A stretch of DNA of 19,603 bases from an uncultured Caulobacteraceae bacterium (GTDB lineage Bacteria > Pseudomonadota > Alphaproteobacteria > Caulobacterales > Caulobacteraceae). Of the stretch, positions 6,470-11,879 are shown in pieces (position 1 is the stretch's first letter; the number at the start of each line of letters is the position of its first letter). The notes beneath the pieces were generated by a model. It was given only the letters and a program-made list of their open reading frames with translations, was not told the DNA's origin and searched no databases. The translations under genes were made by a program, and so were the position numbers. The stretch covers positions 1 through 19,603 of the forward strand of contig CALEOQ010000465.1 of the NCBI GenBank assembly GCA_937910255.1. The letters are read 5' to 3'.

Positions 6470-7276
6470 TTGGACCAGAATTCGCTTATCAGCGTCATCA
6501 TCCTCGGGATCCTCGAGGGGATCACCGAATTCCTCCCCGTCTCGTCCACCGGCCACATGATCCTGGCGGGCGAACTGCTGGGGTTCAAGGGACCGGCCGA
6601 GACCACATTCAAGATCGTGGTCCAGCTCGGCGCCATCATGGCCATCCTGGTGGTCTATGCGCAGCGGTTCTGGAATGTCGGCATGGGCGTGCTGAAGGCC
6701 CAGCCTGACGACATCGCCTTCGCCCGCAACATCATCCTGGCGGTGCTGCCGGCCATGGTGATCGGCGTCTTCGCCTATGACGCCATCAAGGCCATGCTGG
6801 AATCCCCTGAGATCGTCGCCGTCTCCCTGGTGGTGGGCGGCGTCGCCATCCTGCTGATCGAGCGGTTCGCGCCGAAGGCCCGGATCATGAGCATCGAGAC
6901 CCTGTCCTGGCGCAACGCCCTGCTGATCGGCCTCTTCCAGTGCATCGCCATGATTCCCGGCGTGTCCCGCTCGGGCGCAACCATCATGGGTTCGCTGCTG
7001 CTGGGGGTGGAGCGCAAGACGGCGGCGGAATTCACCTTCTTCCTGGCCGCCCCGACCATGGTGGCGGCCACCGCCTATGACCTTTACCAGTCCTGGGACC
7101 TGCTGAATTTCGAGGACTTCCTGGGCATCGCCATCGGCTTCACCATGGCCTTCCTGACCGCCCTGCTGGTGGTCAAGACCCTGGTGACCATCGTCGGCAA
7201 GTACGGCTTTGCGCCCTTCGCCTGGTACCGCATCGCCCTGGGCTCGGCGGCCCTGGCCTTCCTCTATCTCGCCTGA
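6470..7276 (+). CDS. uppP: Undecaprenyl-diphosphate phosphatase (UppP/BacA family)
   Basis: This integral membrane enzyme dephosphorylates undecaprenyl diphosphate to recycle the lipid carrier for peptidoglycan and other envelope polymers; overexpression of family members gives bacitracin resistance. Both signature motifs are present: the N-terminal E-x-x-x-E within LEGITEFLPVSSTGH, and PGVSRSGAT near the middle, including the essential Arg. Several hydrophobic helices run to the C-terminus. The length is 268 residues, against about 273 in E. coli. There is no ATG. TTG at 6470 is preferred because GGGGG (6460-6464) lies five bases upstream; TTG at 6458 (272 residues) is possible but has no clear ribosome-binding site. 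No promoter was recognised in 6365-6469. Confidence 0.94.
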   Translation: MDQNSLISVIILGILEGITEFLPVSSTGHMILAGELLGFKGPAETTFKIVVQLGAIMAILVVYAQRFWNVGMGVLKAQPDDIAFARNIILAVLPAMVIGVFAYDAIKAMLESPEIVAVSLVVGGVAILLIERFAPKARIMSIETLSWRNALLIGLFQCIAMIPGVSRSGATIMGSLLLGVERKTAAEFTFFLAAPTMVAATAYDLYQSWDLLNFEDFLGIAIGFTMAFLTALLVVKTLVTIVGKYGFAPFAWYRIALGSAALAFLYLA

Positions 7277-7283
7277 CGCCGGG

Positions 7284-7305
7284 TCCGGGCCGGGGCCGGC
7301 CCGGA
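7284..7305 (+). terminator. GC-rich hairpin after uppP
   Basis: TCCGGGCCGG (7284-7293) and CCGGCCCGGA (7296-7305) form a perfect 10-bp inverted repeat eight bases after the uppP stop. There is no T tract, so it is at best a weak terminator or an mRNA 3'-end stabiliser. Its right arm overlaps the -35 candidate of the next gene. Confidence 0.4.
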
Positions 7306-7328
7306 ACCCCGGGCCTGAGCCGCGGGTT
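7303..7328 (+). promoter_or_regulatory. EcfG-like (general stress response) promoter candidate
   Basis: GGAAC (7303-7307), 17 bases, then GGTT (7325-7328) is close to the alphaproteobacterial EcfG/SigT consensus GGAAC-N16/17-CGTT, with one -10 mismatch. A start near 7335 would leave a ~20-nt leader before the ATG at 7355. The downstream gene is a general-stress-type protein, which fits this regulation. Confidence 0.5.
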
Positions 7329-7354
7329 GCTTCTTCACAAGAGGAGGAGCCCTC

Positions 7355-7852
7355 ATGAGCATCGACATCAGGGATTCGGCGACCATCGAACGTCGCCTGT
7401 GGAACGAGATCGAGAACCATCAGGTCGGCATGCTCGGCGTGGTCGGCGGCGAGGCCCACCACCTTCAGCCGATGACCGCCTTCGTCGAGTCCGGCGCCAA
7501 GCGCCTTTGGTTCTTCACCCGCCGAGACACCGATCTGGTGCGTGAAATCGGCGCCGGCCATCAGGCCATGTTCGTCCTTCAACAAAGGGACTTCCGCGCC
7601 TGCATTGGCGGGCGGCTCAGCGTCCGCCACGACCGCGATCGCATGGACCGCTACTGGAACGCCGTCGTGGCCGCCTGGTATCCGGAGGGCAAGGACGATC
7701 CGGCGCTAACCCTCCTCAGCCTCGACTGTGACGACGCCCAGGTCTGGGTGTCGGAGGCTGGCCCCATGCGCTTCGCGTGGGAAATAGCCAAGGCCAACGC
7801 CACGGGCCATGCGCCCGATCTCGGCGCCCGCGCCGAGGTTCGCTTCCACTGA
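7355..7852 (+). CDS. Pyridoxamine 5'-phosphate oxidase-like general stress protein (FMN-binding split barrel)
   Basis: This 165-residue soluble protein belongs to the general stress protein 26 / pyridoxamine 5'-phosphate oxidase-like split-barrel family. The order of elements matches: an N-terminal helix (WNEIENHQVGMLGVV), a barrel strand with QPMTAFVES, LWFFTRRDTDLVREIGAG, then the helical stretch with MDRYWNAVVAAWYPEGKDDP and a C-terminal strand with VWVSEAGP. Family members bind FMN or related cofactors, but many have no demonstrated reaction, so true PdxH activity is not claimed. The ATG is preceded by a strong GAGGAGGA site (7341-7348). The gene has its own EcfG-like promoter candidate and its own terminator, so it is probably monocistronic and stress-inducible. 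Confidence 0.88.
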   Translation: MSIDIRDSATIERRLWNEIENHQVGMLGVVGGEAHHLQPMTAFVESGAKRLWFFTRRDTDLVREIGAGHQAMFVLQQRDFRACIGGRLSVRHDRDRMDRYWNAVVAAWYPEGKDDPALTLLSLDCDDAQVWVSEAGPMRFAWEIAKANATGHAPDLGARAEVRFH

Positions 7853-7875
7853 GGGTCGCGAACGTCTCGAACATT

Positions 7876-7907
7876 AAAGGCCCCGGCGTCCGGGGCCTTT
7901 TTCTTTT
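7876..7907 (+). terminator. Strong rho-independent terminator
   Basis: AAAGGCCCCGG (7876-7886) pairs with CCGGGGCCTTT (7890-7900) over a three-base loop, followed by TTCTTTT. It lies 24 bp after the stress-protein stop. The A-rich left flank is short, so its main direction is plus. Confidence 0.92.
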
Positions 7908-8189
7908 GCGCCTGTTCAGGACCCAGCCCGAGGCGGCGTCGCCGCAGGAATAGAGCGCAAGAACCGCATCCGCGACAAGACATCGCAGGGACTCCTGCGT
8001 CGGCCATCCGACATATCTGCTTGTCGGTCACGCCTTCGATTTCTGAAATCATCGGTTTCTCTTGGATCTTTGAGCCGAGCACGTCTTTGAGTGTCGAGTC
8101 CTCGACAGTCTGCCTCGGTCTGGATCGATAACTTCTGGCTTCGCCCCTCGGGCGGCGTTTGATTCCCCGACGCAGAGGCAAATCCCCTG
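7908..8189. other. Intergenic region before the Crp/Fnr gene
   Basis: About 280 bp without a convincing gene. It contains a 16-bp palindrome (8092-8107) and no recognisable sigma-70 promoter. A minus-strand frame with an ATG at 8052 exists, but it reads through the terminator and into the antisense of the stress gene, so it is not called. Confidence 0.6.
8092..8107. promoter_or_regulatory. Perfect inverted repeat, candidate operator
   Basis: TGTCGAG (8092-8098) and CTCGACA (8101-8107) form a perfect 7-bp inverted repeat with a 2-bp spacer, extended by one further matched pair beyond a mismatch on each side. It lies 83 bp upstream of the Crp/Fnr-family start and could be an operator for that or another dimeric regulator. 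It does not match the classical CRP (TGTGA-N6-TCACA) or FNR (TTGAT-N4-ATCAA) half-sites. Confidence 0.4.
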
Positions 8190-8915
8190 TTGCAGAATAG
8201 GCTCCTGGCCGCGCTCCCCTCCGGTGACGTCGCCCGTCTGTCGCCGCATCTGGTTCAGTTCGAGCTTGAGCGCGGCCGCACCCTTCATGAACCCGGCGAC
8301 CGCATCGATCACGTCTACTTCCCCCTCGTGGGAGTCGTCTCCCTGATGACCCTGATGGAGAACGGGGCGGCCATCGAGTCGGCGATGATCGGACCGGAAG
8401 GCGCCGTGGGCCTGCCCGCCGCCATTCGCCAACGCACGGCGATCAGCCGGGCGGTGGTCCAGGGCAAGGGCCGGGCCCTGCGTCTGAGCGCCGCGATCCT
8501 GCACGACGTCTGGACGACCAGTCCGACGCTTCGAGACCTGGTGGACGCCCATGGCGAGGGGCTCTACGCCAATGTCACCCAGTCCGTGGCCTGTAACGCC
8601 CTGCATTCGGTTGAGGAGCGGTTCTGCCGCTGGATGCTGTCCTGCCATGACCGGGTGGAGGGCGACACCCTGGCCCTGACGCAGGAGTACCTGGCCGACA
8701 TGCTGGGGGTTCAGCGCACGACGGTGACCGCTGTGGCCCGCAGCCTGCAGGACAAGGGCGCGATCCGCTACCGGCGGGGCCAGGTGGACATCATCGACCG
8801 GAGCCTGCTCGAGGCCGCGGCCTGTGAGTGCTACGGCGTCGTGCGCCGCAACTATGATCGTCTGCTGCCCGCGGCGGAACGCCCGGTCACATCGGAAACG
8901 TCAGCTGAGCCCTGA
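8190..8915 (+). CDS. Crp/Fnr-family transcriptional regulator
   Basis: This 241-residue DNA-binding regulator has an N-terminal cyclic-nucleotide-binding-like beta-roll (~15-110, with EPGDRIDHVYFPLVGVVSL) and a C-terminal winged helix (~140-205, recognition helix in QRTTVTAVARSLQDKG). The N-terminal cysteine cluster of oxygen-sensing FNR is absent, so iron-sulphur sensing is unlikely. The phosphate-binding cassette of true CRP is not obvious, so the ligand is unknown. The frame is open only from 8163. TTG at 8190 is the best available start, with AGAGG at 8174-8178; CTG at 8187 is an alternative. The 3' end overlaps the convergent kinase gene by 29 bp. The nearby kinase and membrane protein may be partners, but nothing in the sequence proves it. 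Confidence 0.9.
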   Translation: MQNRLLAALPSGDVARLSPHLVQFELERGRTLHEPGDRIDHVYFPLVGVVSLMTLMENGAAIESAMIGPEGAVGLPAAIRQRTAISRAVVQGKGRALRLSAAILHDVWTTSPTLRDLVDAHGEGLYANVTQSVACNALHSVEERFCRWMLSCHDRVEGDTLALTQEYLADMLGVQRTTVTAVARSLQDKGAIRYRRGQVDIIDRSLLEAAACECYGVVRRNYDRLLPAAERPVTSETSAEP

Positions 8916-9495
8916 CTCCGCCATTGGGCCCGCGCAGTAGAGCCAGCTCGCCCCGCACCTGTCCCGCCAGGCTCCGCGCCAGCCAGAGGCCGAATCGCTC
9001 CCGGCCTTCTGCGGCGGCCGGATCGAATCCTGGCCCCCCATCGGCCACAATCAGCCGCGCCATGCCGCCAGATTCCTGACGCAGGGTGATGCGGATCAGC
9101 CGCGCCTCGGCGCCGATCAGGCCGTGGGTCAGGGCGTTGCCGACGAGTTCGTTGGTGATCAGGGCGAGCGTCGAAGCCGCCTGGTCGCGGACCTTGAGGT
9201 TATCGACCTCCACCACGACCTCCACCGCCTGACCGGCCTGACGCCGGCGCCAGACCTGCGCCATTTCCTCCAGATAGGCGGAGAAATCCACGGTGTCGCC
9301 CGAGCGACGACGCTCCAGCGCGCCGAGGGCGCCGATCGCCTCGGCCATCCAGGTCATCTGCCGACGGGCTTCGAGGTCCGAGGTCTTCTGTCCCCGCATC
9401 CGCGCCAGGGTGGCGAGAAGCTGCAGGGTGTTTGCGGTGCGGTGGCGGACCTCGGAGGCCGCCTCCGCATCGCCCTCGCCCTCATGTGCCGACAT
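8887..9495 (-). CDS. HWE/HisKA_2-type histidine kinase without sensory domain
   Basis: This 202-residue cytoplasmic protein consists almost entirely of a dimerisation/phosphotransfer segment and an ATP-binding domain. The H-box is EVRHRTANTLQLLATL (His18 as phospho-acceptor), the N-box is ALITNELVGNALTHG (E116, N120), and the G-box is DGGPG (152-156), followed by RFGLWLARSLAGQVRG. This arrangement is typical of the HWE and HisKA_2 groups abundant in alphaproteobacteria, some of which control the general stress response. No PAS, GAF or membrane segment is present, so input must come from a partner or the protein acts as a phosphotransferase. ATG at 9495 is chosen because it puts the H-box at the normal position; the frame stays open to 9624, but those residues look non-coding. 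The 3' end overlaps the Crp/Fnr gene antisense by 29 bp. Confidence 0.88.
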   Translation of the reverse strand: MSAHEGEGDAEAASEVRHRTANTLQLLATLARMRGQKTSDLEARRQMTWMAEAIGALGALERRRSGDTVDFSAYLEEMAQVWRRRQAGQAVEVVVEVDNLKVRDQAASTLALITNELVGNALTHGLIGAEARLIRITLRQESGGMARLIVADGGPGFDPAAAEGRERFGLWLARSLAGQVRGELALLRGPNGGVRAQLTFPM

Positions 9496-9672
9496 CGCCG
9501 CCCCAACCTTTGCGCACAACCTTAGCGTCACTAAGCATGGCGCCCATGGTGAAGTTTGTCGCCTGCTCGACATAGAACCAGAATTCTGGACCCTTGCGTG
9601 ACGCTGATCCTTTTGGCTCCGCATGGGTTAGGACCCTCAAGCAAGCTTGAGCCATGGCCCCACAGGTGTGAC
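9496..9672. other. Divergent intergenic region between kinase and TspO-like gene
   Basis: These 177 bp must carry the promoters for both divergent genes, but no clear -35/-10 pair was found. They contain an inverted repeat CTTAG-N5-CTAAG (9521-9535) and the longer palindrome at 9636-9651. Confidence 0.5.
9636..9651. promoter_or_regulatory. Perfect inverted repeat, candidate operator
   Basis: CTCAAGC (9636-9642) and GCTTGAG (9645-9651) form a perfect 7-bp inverted repeat around AA, 21 bp upstream of the membrane-protein ATG. Its position suits a repressor operator or a 5'-leader hairpin. No regulator can be assigned. Confidence 0.35.
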
Positions 9673-10452
9673 ATGAACGACAGAACCGCCGGCCGGAAGA
9701 TCGCCGTGATCGCTGCCGTGACCTTCGCGATCATGGTTCCGGCCCTGCAGGCCCTGACCGGCTGGGGCCAGACGGCGGCCGAGTTCTCCGATGACGGGAA
9801 CCAGACGCTTCGGGCGGCGGGCTACGCCTTCTCGATCTGGGGCGTCATCTATGCGGGGCTGGCCCTCTATACGGTCTTCCAGGCGCTCCCTGGCCGCGCC
9901 GAACCCCATCTGATGGCCAGCGTGGGCTGGCCGTCAGCCGTGGCCAGCCTGGGCTGCGGCCTGTGGATCATCGCCTCGGCCGCCGACCTTGATTGGGCCA
10001 CCGTGGTCATCATCCTGGTCTCAGCCGGCGCCATGACCTGGGGTCTGATCGTCGCCAGGGCGCGGGATCTCGGCCTGGTCGGCCTGTCCCGCTATCTGGT
10101 GGTCTGGCCCCTGGGGCTGCTGGCCGGCTGGCTGACGGTGGCGTCGGCGGTGAACATCCTGACGGTCCTTACGGCGCAAGGGGTGATCGATCCGGCGCAA
10201 CCCCTGGCCCCCGCCCTGGCCGGTGTGGGGATCACGACGCTCATCGCCGCCCTCGTGGCCGAGCGCATGAAGGTCCCGACCTATGGCCTGGCGGTCGCCT
10301 GGGGTCTGGCCGCCGTGGGTGTCGCCGAGTGGGGCCCCAAACCCCTGGTGGGCGGCGCGGCCCATGTGGGCGCAGGCCTGATCCTTATCCTGACCGCCTG
10401 GCTCGCCCTCCGTCGCAAGCCGTTCTCGCCCTATGCAATCACCGATCGCTAG
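9673..10452 (+). CDS. Polytopic membrane protein, TspO/MBR-like (tryptophan-rich sensory protein-like)
   Basis: This 259-residue protein has about eight hydrophobic segments (roughly 9-27, 49-70, 82-102, 108-127, 138-168 as one or two, 178-197, 202-220 and 228-247). Conserved-looking AGYAFSIWGVIYAGL (48-62) and a Trp-containing VVWPLGLLAGWLTV resemble proteins annotated as tryptophan-rich sensory proteins of the TspO/MBR type. Classical TspO has five helices and ~160 residues, so this is a longer relative and the assignment is tentative. Ligands of true TspO include porphyrins, but none can be inferred here. ATG at 9673 is chosen because hydrophobic sequence starts right after it and AGGTG lies upstream; in-frame sequence back to 9556 looks non-coding. 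Convergent with the stress gene downstream. Confidence 0.72.
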   Translation: MNDRTAGRKIAVIAAVTFAIMVPALQALTGWGQTAAEFSDDGNQTLRAAGYAFSIWGVIYAGLALYTVFQALPGRAEPHLMASVGWPSAVASLGCGLWIIASAADLDWATVVIILVSAGAMTWGLIVARARDLGLVGLSRYLVVWPLGLLAGWLTVASAVNILTVLTAQGVIDPAQPLAPALAGVGITTLIAALVAERMKVPTYGLAVAWGLAAVGVAEWGPKPLVGGAAHVGAGLILILTAWLALRRKPFSPYAITDR

Positions 10453-10518
10453 GGCGCGCACGGATAAGGGGGACCCGGTCAACGGATCAAAACGCGCTCA
10501 ACGCTCCAGCCAAATGAA

Positions 10519-10550
10519 AACGCCCCCGGCCTCTGCAGGCCGGGGGCGTT
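10519..10550 (-). terminator. Strong rho-independent terminator of the stress-protein operon
   Basis: AACGCCCCCGGCC (10519-10531) pairs perfectly with GGCCGGGGGCGTT (10538-10550) around a six-base loop. On the minus strand the stem is followed by TTTTCATTT, so it serves the gene ending at 10574. The plus-strand flank is only TTCTC, so it may also weakly stop transcription from the membrane-protein gene. Confidence 0.88.
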
Positions 10551-10573
10551 CTCGTCGTGGCTATCGGTGCAGA

Positions 10574-11332
10574 TCAGACGTCGGCGCCGCGGATCGGCGT
10601 CACAACGCCGCTGTCGCTAGCGCGGCGGTCGCTATCGGTCGCCCGCGGCTCACCGCTCACATCGGCGGCGAAGGAGCGCGGCTCCTGGTGACGCAGGCGC
10701 TCCTGGGCCACCTCGTCGCGGGTATAGGGCTGGGCGTCGTGGTCGAAGCTGGCCCAGCCGGCTTCGCGGTAGGCCGGACCCCGGACCGCGGCGTCGACGC
10801 CGCGTTGCTGCACCAGGATCTGTTCAATCCGCGCGTCGTCGTCCTTGGCCTTGACGCTGACCAGGGTGCCGCCCCGGCGAACGCCCTCGGCATAGACATT
10901 GGCGTCCTCGTCCGAATGGCCGGCTTCCTTCAGCGCGCCCAGCAGGCCGCCGGTGGCGCCGCCCGCCGCCGCGCCAACCACTGCGCCGACCGCTGTCGAG
11001 GCGAGCCAGCCGGCGGCGACCACGGGGCCGAGGCCCGGAATGGCCAGCATGCCGAGACCCGCCAGCAGACCGCCCGCGCCGCCGATCAGGCCGCCCGTCG
11101 TCGCGCCCTTGCCGGCGCCGTCGGCCACGTCGTTCTCGCCGTCGCCGTTACGGTCGCCCAGCGGGCCCGCATCGTCACCGGCGGCCGGGTGCTTGTGACC
11201 CGCGTGCCAGTTGTCGGCGTTGTTGGAGATGATGCTGATGCGGTCGTGGTCGACCCCGGCGCGCTCCAGATCGTCGATGGCGGCCAGGGCCTGGGTGTGG
11301 CTGTCAAACAGCCGAGTGATGGTCTTGGTCAT
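10574..11332 (-). CDS. General stress protein 17M-like protein with Gly-zipper hydrophobic core
   Basis: This 252-residue protein has three parts. The N-terminal ~40 residues (TRLFDSHTQALAAIDDLERAG) match the general stress protein 17M / heat-induced YflT-like fold. Next is a glycine-alanine-rich hydrophobic stretch (~74-134; GGLIGG, GAVVGAAAGGATGGLLGA), a Gly-zipper likely to insert in or span a membrane. A second alpha-beta unit follows (~135-180, GGTLVSVKA), with a charged, probably disordered tail. Between the first two parts, D60-x-N62-x-D64-G-x-x-D68 ending at D71 has the spacing of an EF-hand/dockerin calcium loop. Family function is unknown beyond stress induction. The ATG has GGAG at 11342-11345. 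It lies 38 bp after a lipoprotein gene on the same strand, so they are probably co-transcribed. Confidence 0.82.
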   Translation of the reverse strand: MTKTITRLFDSHTQALAAIDDLERAGVDHDRISIISNNADNWHAGHKHPAAGDDAGPLGDRNGDGENDVADGAGKGATTGGLIGGAGGLLAGLGMLAIPGLGPVVAAGWLASTAVGAVVGAAAGGATGGLLGALKEAGHSDEDANVYAEGVRRGGTLVSVKAKDDDARIEQILVQQRGVDAAVRGPAYREAGWASFDHDAQPYTRDEVAQERLRHQEPRSFAADVSGEPRATDSDRRASDSGVVTPIRGADV

Positions 11333-11370
11333 AGGCTTAAACTCCGTAGGTCTGTGGGATGGCCGCGCGG

Positions 11371-11718
11371 CTACTGGGTGGTCACTTCGCCGCGGTAATC
11401 GACGGAGACCTGCACCGGCGCACCGGACTGCATGGCCGTGCCCTGCCAGAAGCCCTCGGCGTTCTGGGTCAGGGCGCCGACTTCGGTGTAGCCGGCCTCT
11501 TCGATGGCGCCGCGCGCCTGGTCTTCGGTGAACGAGTTGGCGCCTGGGGTCTGGCCCTCAGCGCCGGTGTTGGGATCGGTGTCGATCGCCGCGTTCCGAG
11601 GCGCCTCGGACGCCGAGACCACGGGCCCCTCGGTCTGATCGGTGTCGGCCTGATCATTGTTGCCGCAGGCGGCCAGCAGCGCCGCTGTGGCGGTCAGGGT
11701 CAGGATAGATTTCAACAT
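11371..11718 (-). CDS. Small secreted lipoprotein, PepSY-like C-terminal unit
   Basis: This 115-residue protein has an N-terminal lipoprotein signal peptide (MLKSILTLTATAALLAAC) with lipobox LAAC and lipidation at Cys18. The following Gly-Asn-Asn-Asp lacks an Asp at +2, so outer-membrane sorting is likely, although this rule is less certain outside enterics. A low-complexity acidic/polar linker runs from ~20 to 60. A small folded unit follows (FTEDQARGAIEEAGYTEV, then GFWQGTAM and VQVSVDYRGEV) that resembles short PepSY-type domains. ATG at 11718 is preferred over in-frame positions up to 11823 because the signal peptide starts there and GGGAG precedes it. It is first of a two-gene unit with the Gly-zipper stress protein. 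The function is unknown. Confidence 0.85.
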   Translation of the reverse strand: MLKSILTLTATAALLAACGNNDQADTDQTEGPVVSASEAPRNAAIDTDPNTGAEGQTPGANSFTEDQARGAIEEAGYTEVGALTQNAEGFWQGTAMQSGAPVQVSVDYRGEVTTQ

Positions 11719-11745
11719 GTGGTCGGCTCCCATTTGTGGGGAAGG

Positions 11746-11771
11746 AAGCCGCAAGAGCCACGGGTTGTTCC
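11746..11771 (-). promoter_or_regulatory. Weak EcfG-like promoter candidate for the lipoprotein/stress operon
   Basis: On the minus strand GGAAC (11771-11767) is followed after 17 bases by GCTT (11749-11746). The -35 matches the EcfG consensus exactly, but the -10 matches CGTT only partly. Start to ATG distance would be about 20 nt. It is supported mainly by the stress-type genes downstream. Confidence 0.3.
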
Positions 11772-11828
11772 CGGGATCATTTTCGCCCCTGGGAGGAACC
11801 ATTCGACGCGATGCCGCGCGCACGAAAA

Positions 11829-11855
11829 AGGGCCCGGGGTCGAACCCCGGGCCCT
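11829..11855 (-). terminator. Rho-independent terminator of aceA
   Basis: AGGGCCCGGGGT (11829-11840) pairs perfectly with ACCCCGGGCCCT (11844-11855) over CGA. On the minus strand the stem runs into TTTTTCG. It lies 24 bp beyond the aceA stop codon. Confidence 0.9.
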
Positions 11856-11879
11856 CCGTCTCGGCCGTGAACCGTCGGC

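Noticed and set aside
8092..8120. Second ECF42 promoter, since TGTCGA occurs at 8092
   Set aside because: No CG[A/T]C element lies 16-18 bp downstream on either strand; the hexamer is part of a palindrome.
7651..8181. Minus-strand frame with an ATG at 8052 (begins MISEIEGVTDKQICRM)
   Set aside because: It reads through a strong terminator and then antisense to the stress-protein gene, and has no recognised domain. A very short real gene here cannot be excluded but is unsupported.
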